From a virus: a stretch of 64,000 bases of DNA. Below the pieces are notes generated by a model that had not been told where the DNA came from, made no database searches, and saw only the letters and a program-made list of their open reading frames with translations. The stretch covers positions 1 through 64,000 of the IMG/VR virus record IMGVR_UViG_3300025073_000036; one strand, written 5' to 3'. The position numbers and the translations under genes are program-made. This document shows, one piece after another, positions 1 through 8,066 of the stretch. How positions within the stretch are numbered: the stretch's first letter is position 1; each line of letters starts with the position of its first letter.

Positions 1-45
1 TTGCCCAAGGTGCCGCGGCGCAAGGATCACTGGGCGCTGGTCTAA
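1..45 (+). CDS. C-terminal end of an upstream gene, probably portal protein (partial)
   Basis: An open frame runs in from the left edge and stops at a TAA at 43-45, leaving 14 residues (LPKVPRRKDHWALV). Nothing in so short a tail identifies it. The gene order argues for the portal protein: the next genes are a large head-region protein, the prohead protease, a scaffold-like protein and the capsid, and the right edge of the window begins a small terminase-like gene. That identity is inference from position only. Confidence 0.4.
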   Translation: MPKVPRRKDHWALV

Positions 46-65
46 CCGTCATAGTCCTGACGGTT
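44..65 (+). terminator. Short hairpin after the upstream gene
   Basis: An 8-bp stem AACCGTCA / TGACGGTT with a 6-base loop overlaps the stop codon and is followed by TTTCC. The T tract is too short for a strong intrinsic terminator; it may be a weak terminator or an mRNA-stabilising hairpin before the 4.2-kb gene. Confidence 0.35.
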
Positions 66-125
66 TCCTGTGGGTCGGATTCAAACTGTACCAGTACCCT
101 CAAGGAAGAGCAGCGGTTCGGCGGT

Positions 126-3100
126 ATGTCCATCTACCGCACGAAGAACGGCCGCACGTTCGCCGCACCGACGGGCGCCAACGCGCACGAGATCGTCCAG
201 GCCTGGATGCGCGAGATGCTGCACGAGGCCATGCCGACCATGCCCGAAGAGATTGCCGAGAAACACGGCATCACCGACGAGGATGAGCGGGCCAACCCCG
301 TCACACCCGGCATGGAACGAGTGCTGGGCCGCGTGCTGCGGCAGGAGGCGACCCAGGCCGTGGTCGGCAACGTCCAGCGCCTCAACAACGAGGCGCTGGG
401 GGCCATGGCGCCGGCCAAGGGGTCGAGCGCGTGGAAGTCGCTGGCCGAGCGGGCCACGCAGCAGCAGGCCGAGATGACGGCCAGCCGGCAGGGGCGCGAC
501 ACGCGGGCGCAGCAGTACCTCAACGGCCTGGACAGCAAGGCCGAGAAGAGCTACGCGCTGGCCGCCGGCATCGCCATCATGCACGGCGGGCAGGTGACTT
601 TGCCCCGGGGAAAGGCCGGCCAGGCGGCCGCCGATCTGCCCAAGGACGTGAAGATGCGCCTGCGGCGCGAGATCGCGGCGGCCATGGGTCACACCGGCCA
701 GGGAGCGGCCCCGGTCGAGATCGCCGAGACGCGCACGGACGCACCGCAGCCGGCGAGCTTGCACGAGGCGGCCCGCACCGGCCTCGCGCCCCCCGTCGAG
801 GCCACGGTGGGCGCTCGTCAGGCCCAGGTGGCCGCGCAGGCCCCGGCGGCGCCGAAGCCGGACAAGGCAAAGGCAAACGATCACGAGAGCCGGGCACGCG
901 CCTACGAGCTCACCGGCGACAAAGAAGGCGCGGCACTGCACCGAGAGGCCGCAGCCGCTCATGAGAGCGGCGCGCCCGGAGCGCAGGACGCCAGCGACAA
1001 GGCGGAGGCCTGGCGCGGCGGTTGGAATGCCGGCGCCTCCGACGATCCGGCGCAACCTGGCGCGGGCGGCAAGCACGATGAGACGTGGCAGGCCGGGCAT
1101 GCCCACGGCGCGGCATTCAGCGCGGGCGGTAGCGCCAGCGGCAAGAATCCGCACCCGGCCGGATCGACCCTGGCGGGCGCGTGGAGCCGAGGAAGTCGGG
1201 AGGGCGCTGGCGACCGAGCAGCGGAACAGAGGGCCGCCGCTGCGCTGCCGTCCAGGCCGAAACTCGTACCCTCACCTGCGCCTGAGCCGAAGGCCAGTCA
1301 GGCGCAGGTGACGCCCCCGGAAGCCCCCGCAACGCCGCAAGCCGCAGAGGCGGCCGGCCAGGCGGCGGCGGGTGGTCAGGGGATCGCCCCAATCGCCCTC
1401 AAGGGCGGGCAGGTGGGGATCGGTCAGGCCACGATCAAGCAGGACCGCCACCCGACCACCGGGGAGGCCACGCACGTCGTCAACCTCGGTTACCGGCTGG
1501 GGTCCGATCACTTCTACGACGCGGCCGCCAAGGCCCGCGAGCTCGGCGGAAGCTACGTGCGTCGGGTCGGGTTCTCGTTCTCCGATCCGGGGAAAGCCCA
1601 CGACTTCGCGCAGCACTACGCCCGCCCGCCCGCCGGGGCAAATCAGACTGCACAGGCCACGCAGACGGCCGATGCGGCGGCCCGCAAGGCCGCCGGGGTG
1701 GCTCCGCGCGCCAGCAACCTTCACCCCAGCTCGGCCGTGAGTGAGATCCAGCTCAAGGCGCACGGGGAGGCCACCGAGGCCATCAACGCCTACGCTGCCG
1801 CCGTGGACGCCGGGGCCAGCCCGAAAGAGCTGGCGGCGAAGCGAGCGGCGGCCATGCGCCGCATCGACGCGCACGCGGCGACGGACAAGCGGCAGGGCTA
1901 CAGCGGCAAGGCCACCATCCAGCAGCACGGGGCCGCGTTGCTCCGCCAGGTCGAGGGCGTCGATGGCCACGCGCACGACAAAGGCGCGGCCGCAAAGCCG
2001 GGTGCCGATCCAGAGGCGTTCGCGCGCCACATGGAGAGCATCAAAGGCGACCAGCACATGGGGGCCGATTTCAAGAACGCGGTCGACAAGGCCCTGTCCG
2101 GGCACGCTTGGCAGGTTCCGGGCGGCCAGCGGGCGGCCACGGGCGAGGTCAGCCTCGAGCAGGCCGTGCGGGCGGCGCACGACCTGCATGGCGACCCGGG
2201 CCGGCTCTCCGGCCCTGTGCATCGCGCGGCCTACGCCCTCGGCCTGCCCGTCGCACCGCGCCAAGGGTCCGAAGCGGACGTGCCGCACGCTGCCCTGCAG
2301 GCCGCCTTGCAGAAGGTCAACGACCCGAAGGCCTACACGGCGAGCTACGAAAAGGAAAAGTGGCAGGGCGAGATGAAGCGCCGGCAGAGCGTCGCCAAGG
2401 CGCTCGGTGTGCCTGTCGAGAAGGTCGGGCCGCAGATCGGCACCGACGTGACGAGCCTGAGCACCGGACTCGACGCGATCCGGGCGCGCCTGCACGACCA
2501 CAAAACCCGCGACTCGGCCAAGTCTGAGCTCGCGTGGCGGCAGGGACTCGCCGACGCCGCCGGCCACAAGGTCGATCTCTCGACGCTCGGCGAGGGCGGC
2601 AAGAAAGACGCCGCCTGGTCGGGCGAGCAGGTCGTCAACGGCAAGGGCGAGCGGTACGTGCGCCGGGGCGACAGGTGGCACAAGGTCGAGGCCAACGGCG
2701 CCGTGGCCGACTGGGGCCAGCATCGCAACGAGATCGAGGGGGGCCAGACGTGGAAGGGGCAGTCGGTATCGACCGCCGACTTGCACAACGCGACCGCGAA
2801 CGAGGTGGCGCGTTCCCCCAACGCCAAGGCCGATCTCATGGCCGCGCTGCGGGGCCATGCCGGCCACGCTTTCGGGCGGCCCATCGAGTCGAAGGGCGGC
2901 GGGGCGCTGCCGTTCGATCATGTCGTCCAGGCGATGAACATGGTGGAAGGCCGGCGCGGCCGGAAGGAAGAACCGACGCCCTGGCACGAGTACATGAGCG
3001 ACGATCAGCTCAAGGCCGTGCACGCCATGCCCGGCGTCGCCGGTGTGATCTCGGCAGGGGTGCAGAACGAGATGGAGGCGCGCGAGCACGTCGGCCTGGG

Positions 3101-4283
3101 CGCCGCCGTGCAGAGCACGCCCGCCGAGGTCGAGCTCAAGAACGCCGCCGGCACCAAGGTCAAGACCGCGAAGGCCGAGACCGCGCATGGCCTGGCCGTC
3201 CACAAAACGCTCGACGACAAGGGCTGGATCGTCACGCACCACGGCAGCGGTCAGGCCGTGACCGACCCGACAAAGACGAAGGGCGAGGCCATGCAGGCCT
3301 TGGCTCTCTTCCGCAAGCACTACGGGGCCGATCTGCCGGCGAACGCGGCAAAGGTGGACCACGCGAAGGGGGTGGCCGCCCAGGAGATCGTCAACCGCCA
3401 CATCCATTCCGGCATCGCCGCCCGCTCGGTGGCCCTGACCGGAGGCGAGCGCACCGCCAGCGCCTCGCACGTCCAGGCCAACGACGCGCTGCGGAGGATG
3501 GCGACCGAAGAGGTCCCGCGCGCCAAGGCGCCCGGGAAGGAAGAGCCGAAGGCCCTGACGCCGGAACAGGCCCGAAAGCGGCTCGGCACGTTCGCCAGCA
3601 AGGAAGAGAGCCGACCGAACCTCAACGGCTACTACGTGGGCGCTGGCGCCGATCACGGGGTCGCCACGGACGGACACCGCCTCGCCACGATCCCCGTGGC
3701 CGGGCACGACGTTCAGAACGAGGGGGCCAAGGAAGGGGCGATCTACCGGCACCAGCACCCCAAGGGCCACGAGGCCGCGCGCGAGAAATACGCCGCGCAA
3801 CAGCTCGCGTCCGGCACATCGCCCGAGGCGGTCGAGAAGTGGAAGGCCGGCTGGGATCGCGACACCGGCGCTGGCTCCAAGGTCGACGCGGCCTTCCCCG
3901 ACTACACCCAGGTCGTGCGCAAGCGCGGGACGCAGGCCGAGGACCACATCGACCCGAAGCGGCTGCGGGACGTGCTCACCCACGCGAGCACCCTTTCGTC
4001 CACACGAACGCACGGGGTCATCCTGTCGCGCGAAGGCGGCAAGGTGTACGTCGGGGTCGGCGGTCCGGGGAACGACGTTGCCCCGGAGCACATCCGGGTG
4101 CAGGTCGGTCACACCGACCACCCGGACGGCAAGCTCGCGGTGCACTCCGGCTATCTCGGCGAGGCCGCCAAGGGGGCCAAGGACACCTTGGCCGTCGGCT
4201 GGGACAGTGACGAGCCGCTGGCGCCCATGAGCCTGCACCGCACGGACGGTGAGCACCACACCATCATGCCCCTGCGCATGTGA
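126..4283 (+). CDS. Large polyvalent-type head-region protein with C-terminal DnaN (sliding clamp)-like domain
   Basis: This 1385-residue protein lies between the probable portal and the prohead protease, where phages often place proteins packaged in or attached to the head. The N-terminal half is low-complexity, rich in Ala, Gly, Gln and charged residues, with no domain I can name; several basic Gly/His segments resemble large polyvalent proteins that travel with injected DNA. The last 250 residues are different. They carry three marks of bacterial beta clamps in the right order: ATDGHRLA near residue 1180, AFPDYTQVV near 1257, and an extreme C-terminus of MPLRM preceded by a YL.EA.KG..DTLAVGW segment (E. 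coli DnaN ends MPMRL). This suggests clamp domains II and III. The family link is recognised by motif, and the ejection role is inference. ATG start; a weak GGCGG lies just upstream and AAGGAAGAG is farther away. Confidence 0.6.
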   Translation: MSIYRTKNGRTFAAPTGANAHEIVQAWMREMLHEAMPTMPEEIAEKHGITDEDERANPVTPGMERVLGRVLRQEATQAVVGNVQRLNNEALGAMAPAKGSSAWKSLAERATQQQAEMTASRQGRDTRAQQYLNGLDSKAEKSYALAAGIAIMHGGQVTLPRGKAGQAAADLPKDVKMRLRREIAAAMGHTGQGAAPVEIAETRTDAPQPASLHEAARTGLAPPVEATVGARQAQVAAQAPAAPKPDKAKANDHESRARAYELTGDKEGAALHREAAAAHESGAPGAQDASDKAEAWRGGWNAGASDDPAQPGAGGKHDETWQAGHAHGAAFSAGGSASGKNPHPAGSTLAGAWSRGSREGAGDRAAEQRAAAALPSRPKLVPSPAPEPKASQAQVTPPEAPATPQAAEAAGQAAAGGQGIAPIALKGGQVGIGQATIKQDRHPTTGEATHVVNLGYRLGSDHFYDAAAKARELGGSYVRRVGFSFSDPGKAHDFAQHYARPPAGANQTAQATQTADAAARKAAGVAPRASNLHPSSAVSEIQLKAHGEATEAINAYAAAVDAGASPKELAAKRAAAMRRIDAHAATDKRQGYSGKATIQQHGAALLRQVEGVDGHAHDKGAAAKPGADPEAFARHMESIKGDQHMGADFKNAVDKALSGHAWQVPGGQRAATGEVSLEQAVRAAHDLHGDPGRLSGPVHRAAYALGLPVAPRQGSEADVPHAALQAALQKVNDPKAYTASYEKEKWQGEMKRRQSVAKALGVPVEKVGPQIGTDVTSLSTGLDAIRARLHDHKTRDSAKSELAWRQGLADAAGHKVDLSTLGEGGKKDAAWSGEQVVNGKGERYVRRGDRWHKVEANGAVADWGQHRNEIEGGQTWKGQSVSTADLHNATANEVARSPNAKADLMAALRGHAGHAFGRPIESKGGGALPFDHVVQAMNMVEGRRGRKEEPTPWHEYMSDDQLKAVHAMPGVAGVISAGVQNEMEAREHVGLGAAVQSTPAEVELKNAAGTKVKTAKAETAHGLAVHKTLDDKGWIVTHHGSGQAVTDPTKTKGEAMQALALFRKHYGADLPANAAKVDHAKGVAAQEIVNRHIHSGIAARSVALTGGERTASASHVQANDALRRMATEEVPRAKAPGKEEPKALTPEQARKRLGTFASKEESRPNLNGYYVGAGADHGVATDGHRLATIPVAGHDVQNEGAKEGAIYRHQHPKGHEAAREKYAAQQLASGTSPEAVEKWKAGWDRDTGAGSKVDAAFPDYTQVVRKRGTQAEDHIDPKRLRDVLTHASTLSSTRTHGVILSREGGKVYVGVGGPGNDVAPEHIRVQVGHTDHPDGKLAVHSGYLGEAAKGAKDTLAVGWDSDEPLAPMSLHRTDGEHHTIMPLRM

Positions 4284-4307
4284 CCGGCCTGTGAGAAGCT
4301 GCGTCAG

Positions 4308-4574
4308 GTGAGCGACACGCCGGCCATCCGCTGCCCGCACTGCGGCGCGCACTTCTCGCACGCCGTCGAGGGCAAGGTGAAGCTGCGGGTGCGGCTCATC
4401 GCCTTCGGTCCGGACGGGCGCGGTGAGGTCCACTGCTCGAGCTGCGGGCGGGACGTGCCGTTGCCGGTGACGCTTGGCGAGAGCCACCGGCCGAAGACAC
4501 CACCGCCCCGAGCGCGGTCCCAGGTGCGGTTCGTCCTGCCGAAGGGCTTGACAGCGCGCCCGGGCACCTCATAG
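4308..4574 (+). CDS. Small zinc-ribbon protein
   Basis: This 88-residue protein has two Cys pairs, CPHC near residue 9 and CSSC near residue 45, spaced as in a treble-clef or zinc-ribbon fold. The size and arrangement recall the Com-type zinc-finger regulators of Mu-like phages, but the sequence does not prove this. It starts at GTG 24 bases after the clamp-domain gene. The last part of its coding sequence contains a TTGACA promoter box whose -10 overlaps the stop codon, so the gene end doubles as the start of the next transcription unit. Confidence 0.6.
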   Translation: MSDTPAIRCPHCGAHFSHAVEGKVKLRVRLIAFGPDGRGEVHCSSCGRDVPLPVTLGESHRPKTPPPRARSQVRFVLPKGLTARPGTS

Positions 4575-4577
4575 CGT
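4548..4577 (+). promoter_or_regulatory. Sigma70-type promoter upstream of the head operon
   Basis: A perfect -35 TTGACA (4548-4553) is followed after 18 bp by TAGCGT (4572-4577), then CG. The same arrangement TTGACA-N18-TAGCGTCG occurs at 51813-51844, the rightward promoter of the replication operon. The predicted start is near 4584, only about 55 bp before a strong intrinsic terminator at 4637-4670. Confidence 0.55.
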
Positions 4578-4636
4578 CGGGGCTCGACAGGCGCGTGATG
4601 CGCAACTGAGGTGGCCTAGTCCTGACGGGACACGAG

Positions 4637-4670
4637 AGGCGGCCGGGTTTTGACCCGTGCCGCCTTTTTG
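4637..4670 (+). terminator. Rho-independent terminator before the prohead protease
   Basis: A GC-rich stem (AGGCGGCCGGGT pairing with ACCCGTGCCGCCT, one C-T mismatch) with a TTTG loop is followed by TTTTTGCGTTTT. This is the clearest intrinsic terminator in the window. It separates the promoter at 4548-4577 from the protease, so transcripts must read through it or be antiterminated to express the capsid genes from that promoter. Confidence 0.8.
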
Positions 4671-4685
4671 CGTTTTGGGGGGTCG

Positions 4686-5603
4686 GTGTTTCGAGGGGGA
4701 GCAATCAACAGCGCGAGGACAGCGGCCGCCGAGGGCGGCTGCGCGGTCCTGCACGCCTGGATGCCCTTCGAGGCCTTCGAGAAGGCCGGGGCGTCGGCCG
4801 CCAAACGCCTGCGCATCCGGGGCGTGATCAGCACCGAGCACCGCGACCGCCACGGCGAGCTGGTCAAGCAGGACGGCCTCGACTTCGGGCCGATCCTGGC
4901 CGGGTACGGCTGGCTCAACGACGGCCACGACTCGCGCAGCGGCGCCGAGCTCGGCATCCCCGAGCGCATCTACCGGGTGACCGTGCCCGGCCCGGACGGC
5001 AAGCCGATCAAGGCGACGGCGATGGAGGGCTACCTGCTCGACACGCCGCGCGGGCGGGCCATTTGGGAGAACAGCAAAGCCCTGCGCGGGACCGGCCGCT
5101 CGCTCGGCTTTTCGGTCGAGGGCGGGGTGCTCGAGCGGGCCTGTGGCTGCAGCGCGCGCAACCCGGGGGCGATGTGCCTCAATCCCACGGCGCACAAAGA
5201 CGTGGAGCGCGCGCTCGTCAAGCAGATCGCCATCACCCGCGTGCCCGTCAACCCGCACACCACGCTCGAGCCGCTGGCGAAGAGCCTGGACGCCACCATG
5301 CGCGCGGTGTGGGCCAAGGCCATGAGCGTCGGCTACCCTACGCAGGTGCCCGGCATGGGCGCGCCTGGCGCGCTCGGCCCCACGGTGCCGCAGGGCTGGA
5401 CTCGGCCGACGGTGCAGGTATTCGACGGCGTCCCGTTCGATTGGGAGGCCTTCAACCAAACCGGTTCGTCCCGGGCAGCCGTTCAGTCGGCGCGAGGGGG
5501 ACGCACTCTGACCAAGGGCGAGGCGGAGGCGTTCATCCGCGCCCGGCTCCCCAACGCCTCGACTGCGCAGGTGCGGGCGCTGCTCGACCGCGCGGCGATC
5601 TGA
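4686..5603 (+). CDS. Prohead protease (HK97/T4 gp21-type serine protease)
   Basis: Caudoviral prohead protease, which cleaves scaffold and capsid N-termini during head maturation. The core RIRGVISTEHRDRHGE...DFGPIL leads to GWLNDGHD with the probable catalytic His (about residue 81), and RSLGFSVEGG carries the probable nucleophilic Ser (about residue 143). The 317-codon open frame begins inside the upstream terminator, so the true start is uncertain: GTG at 4686 follows a GGGGGG ribosome-binding stretch and gives 305 residues, whereas ATG at 4761 would give 280. Neighbours are the scaffold-like and capsid genes, as expected. A C-terminal extension after about residue 200 may be an oligomerisation or scaffold-binding tail. 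Confidence 0.85.
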   Translation: MFRGGAINSARTAAAEGGCAVLHAWMPFEAFEKAGASAAKRLRIRGVISTEHRDRHGELVKQDGLDFGPILAGYGWLNDGHDSRSGAELGIPERIYRVTVPGPDGKPIKATAMEGYLLDTPRGRAIWENSKALRGTGRSLGFSVEGGVLERACGCSARNPGAMCLNPTAHKDVERALVKQIAITRVPVNPHTTLEPLAKSLDATMRAVWAKAMSVGYPTQVPGMGAPGALGPTVPQGWTRPTVQVFDGVPFDWEAFNQTGSSRAAVQSARGGRTLTKGEAEAFIRARLPNASTAQVRALLDRAAI

Positions 5604-5621
5604 CAGGAAGGGAACGATCCG

Positions 5622-6428
5622 ATGCGCAACTGCCACAAGATGCTGCTCGCCAAGGCCAAAGGGGGCGACAAGCACGCCTTCGCCTGCCTCAAGTCGATGG
5701 CCGACGACGACGACGACGACGGCGCCCGCGAGGCCCTGAGCGAGCTCGACCCGGAAAACGACGGCAACGGGGCCGATCCGGACGACGACCTCGACAAGGC
5801 CGAGCAGGGCAACCTCTTCGACCTCGACGCCCTCGACGGTGAGCTGCGTCAGCTCGAGCCGTTCGCCAAGGGCGAAGGCGCGCCCGACATGCCCTCCGGG
5901 GCCGACCTGCTCGGCGGCCAGCCGGAGATTCAGGCGGCGGCCGCGATGGACGCGGGCGATTTCGTCAAGGCCATGGTCGACGCCAACGTGCAGGCCATCG
6001 ACCGCCTGGGCGACGGCGTGCTGTGGAACGCTTCGGCCGTCGAGGCCTTGGCCAAGGGCCAGATCGCCCAGGGCGAGCTCATCCACAAGTTCGTGGGCCT
6101 GCTCGGCGAGATGCAGGCGGGCCTCGACACGCTGAACAAGGCCCTGAGCTCGCGTGGAGCCGGGCCGGTGGGCGCGCAGACGCCGCAGCAGCTCGCGGCC
6201 CTCCAGGCGCAGCGCCGGGCGGCCGTCCAGGGCGCCGGTGGCGGCGCGGGCGGCGCGCCGCAGCGCCAGGCGGGCAAGCCGTCCGAGCTCAACGACCTGC
6301 AGAAGTCGTTGCGGACCATGCGCGCGACGGAGACCAACGAAGACGTGCTCGGCCGGATCAACGACGCCCTCGAGGACCTGACCATCGGGAACCTCGAGCG
6401 CGCCCGGTCGCTGGTGCGAAGCAAGTAA
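5622..6428 (+). CDS. Scaffold-like protein preceding the capsid gene
   Basis: This 268-residue protein lies between prohead protease and major capsid, the usual scaffold position. It is strongly acidic near the N-terminus (an Asp run at residues 28-33 and an Asp/Glu-rich stretch to residue 75), has Gln/Ala-rich helical regions typical of scaffolds, and ends with a helical, charged segment (DVLGRINDALEDLTIGNLERARSLVRSK) that could bind capsid. A good ribosome site (AGGAAGGGA) precedes the ATG. The assignment rests on position and composition; no conserved motif proves it. It could also be a capsid-associated minor protein. Confidence 0.55.
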   Translation: MRNCHKMLLAKAKGGDKHAFACLKSMADDDDDDGAREALSELDPENDGNGADPDDDLDKAEQGNLFDLDALDGELRQLEPFAKGEGAPDMPSGADLLGGQPEIQAAAAMDAGDFVKAMVDANVQAIDRLGDGVLWNASAVEALAKGQIAQGELIHKFVGLLGEMQAGLDTLNKALSSRGAGPVGAQTPQQLAALQAQRRAAVQGAGGGAGGAPQRQAGKPSELNDLQKSLRTMRATETNEDVLGRINDALEDLTIGNLERARSLVRSK

Positions 6429-6466
6429 CCGACACCCCGCCGACCGAGGGGTTGGCGGAAGACACC

Positions 6467-6485
6467 GCAGCGGCGCCGCCGCTGC
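6467..6485 (+). other. Perfect hairpin upstream of the capsid gene
   Basis: An 8-bp perfect inverted repeat GCAGCGGC / GCCGCTGC with a 3-base loop lies 19 bases before the capsid ATG, with GAGGGGG as ribosome site after it. It lacks a T run, so it is more likely an RNA-stabilising or processing hairpin than a terminator. Confidence 0.5.
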
Positions 6486-6504
6486 CCATGAGGGGGTTTC
6501 GACA

Positions 6505-8016
6505 ATGAACGACGTGGCGCTCCCCAGCGACATTTTCGGCGGCGCGGCCGAGGTCTCGGCCGGCGACGTGGCCAGCGCGCTCGGCTTCGGCGGGGTCAAC
6601 GACCTGCTCAAGGCCATGACGGTCGGCGACCAGTTCCCGGCCACCATCGGCGAGCTCTCGCCGGGCGCCATGATGGCGACGGTGCCGCAGGATCTCGACG
6701 ACGTGCTGCACAACGCCAGCTTCGGCGACCGGCAGATCGTGCTTCAGAAGATGCTGAAGACCGACAAGGTCTGGTCGACGGTCCACCAGTACGTCCGCAA
6801 GCACTCGCCCGGCTCGGCCGGCCGGCGCTTCATGTTCCACCGCGAGGGCGGGCTGCCGGTCGAATCCGACTCGACCTACAGCCTCGAGTCGCTGGCGATG
6901 AAGTACCTCGGTGCCGTGCGCCGCCTGCCCATCCAGGCCCGCCTGGTGAAGTCGGTGGCCGGCGACGCGGTCAAGAACCAGAACAAGGACGGCGCGCTCG
7001 AGATCCTGGCCTCGCTCGAGTGGCACCTGTTCTACGGCAACAGCGCCACCAACCCGCTCGCCTTCGACGGGATCAAGACGATCATGAAGCGCGAGGGCAT
7101 CCTGCTGGACGCCCGCGCTGCCACGCCGAGCGAGAGCCTGCTCGACGAGGCCATGAGCAAGGTGTGCGAGCGCCCCAACTGGGGCTACCCCACGCACCTG
7201 ATGTCCAGCTCGGCCGTCAACCGCACCCTGCGGCAGACCTACGCCGGCCGCATCCGGGCCATGATGGGCGACAAGTTCCACCCGAACTACCAGCTCAAGG
7301 GCATGGTGTACGACCACTGCGCCGACGGCGACGAGGTCAAGATCATCAAGCACCCGCTGGTGATCGAGGAATCCGGCCTGCCCGACGAGCGCGGCGCCGG
7401 CCCGGACCCGTCCAGCCGTCCGGTCGAACCGCTCATCGTGGTGCAGCCGGCCAGCGGCGCGGCCGGGGCGAACCGCTCCGATTTCGTCGCCAACGACGCC
7501 GGGGCCTACTACTACCGGATCGTGGCCCTGAACGGCGGTGGCATGTCCAAGCCGGTCACGACCAACGCGGTCAACGCGGTGGCCGGCCAGGTCATCAGCA
7601 TCACGATCCGCGACGGCGCGGTCCCGGGCAGCAAGCAGGCCGCCACGGCCTTCATGATCTACCGCACCGAGAAGGGCGGCGCGGCCACGACCGCGAAGTA
7701 CATCACCGAGGTGGCGGTGGCGGCCAACAACGCCGACACCGTTTTCATCGACGGCAACGGAGATCTGCCGGGCTGCTCCGACATCTTCATCCTGTCGAAC
7801 GACAGCGAAGCCATCGAGATCAAGCAACTCCTGCCGTTCTTCAACTTCCCCCTCGGGAACATGGACACGTCCTACCGCTGGGCGCTGCTCCTGTTCCTGG
7901 CCCTCAAGATCGCGCTGCCCCGCAAGCACTGCGTCATCAAGAACGTGAAGCCCGACGCGCAGCTCATCCAGCTCGTCGGTTCGGGCGATCAGAGCGGCCC
8001 GCAGCAGCACGTCTGA
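6505..8016 (+). CDS. Major capsid protein with inserted beta domain
   Basis: This 503-residue protein directly follows protease and scaffold-like genes. The N-terminal two thirds has the layout of the large SPO1/Twort-like and related capsids (VPQDLDDVLHNASFGDRQIVLQKML, then YVRKHSPGSAGRRFMFHREGG). The C-terminal part returns to capsid-like sequence (FFNFPLGNMDTSYRWALLLFLALKIALPRKHCVIKNV). Between about residues 310 and 425 there is a separate beta-rich segment with fibronectin-III-like strands (AYYYRIVALNGGG...KPVTT...AFMIYRTEKGG...TVFIDGN), likely displayed on the capsid surface. Hairpins flank the gene on both sides. The fold is inferred, and the capsid role is strong from order and size. 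Confidence 0.85.
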   Translation: MNDVALPSDIFGGAAEVSAGDVASALGFGGVNDLLKAMTVGDQFPATIGELSPGAMMATVPQDLDDVLHNASFGDRQIVLQKMLKTDKVWSTVHQYVRKHSPGSAGRRFMFHREGGLPVESDSTYSLESLAMKYLGAVRRLPIQARLVKSVAGDAVKNQNKDGALEILASLEWHLFYGNSATNPLAFDGIKTIMKREGILLDARAATPSESLLDEAMSKVCERPNWGYPTHLMSSSAVNRTLRQTYAGRIRAMMGDKFHPNYQLKGMVYDHCADGDEVKIIKHPLVIEESGLPDERGAGPDPSSRPVEPLIVVQPASGAAGANRSDFVANDAGAYYYRIVALNGGGMSKPVTTNAVNAVAGQVISITIRDGAVPGSKQAATAFMIYRTEKGGAATTAKYITEVAVAANNADTVFIDGNGDLPGCSDIFILSNDSEAIEIKQLLPFFNFPLGNMDTSYRWALLLFLALKIALPRKHCVIKNVKPDAQLIQLVGSGDQSGPQQHV

Positions 8017-8033
8017 TCGGCAACCCCTGACGC

Positions 8034-8050
8034 GGGCGGCCCGGCCGCCC
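8034..8050 (+). other. Hairpin after the capsid gene
   Basis: GGGCGGC / GCCGCCC with a 3-base loop forms a perfect 7-bp stem 18 bases after the capsid stop codon. There is no T tract. With the hairpin at 6467-6485 it brackets the most highly expressed gene of the virion operon, which fits a role in mRNA stability. Confidence 0.5.
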
Positions 8051-8066
8051 TCATGGAGCCCCCACC

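Noticed and set aside
1272-4487. Very long minus-strand open frame of over 1000 codons opposite the clamp-domain gene
   Set aside because: High GC removes stop codons from antisense frames; the protein is low-complexity with no recognisable domain and no ribosome site.
51-4627. 12-bp direct repeat TAGTCCTGACGG at 52-63 and 4615-4627
   Set aside because: A 12-bp repeat is expected many times by chance in 64 kb; the two places are both intergenic but share no further sequence.
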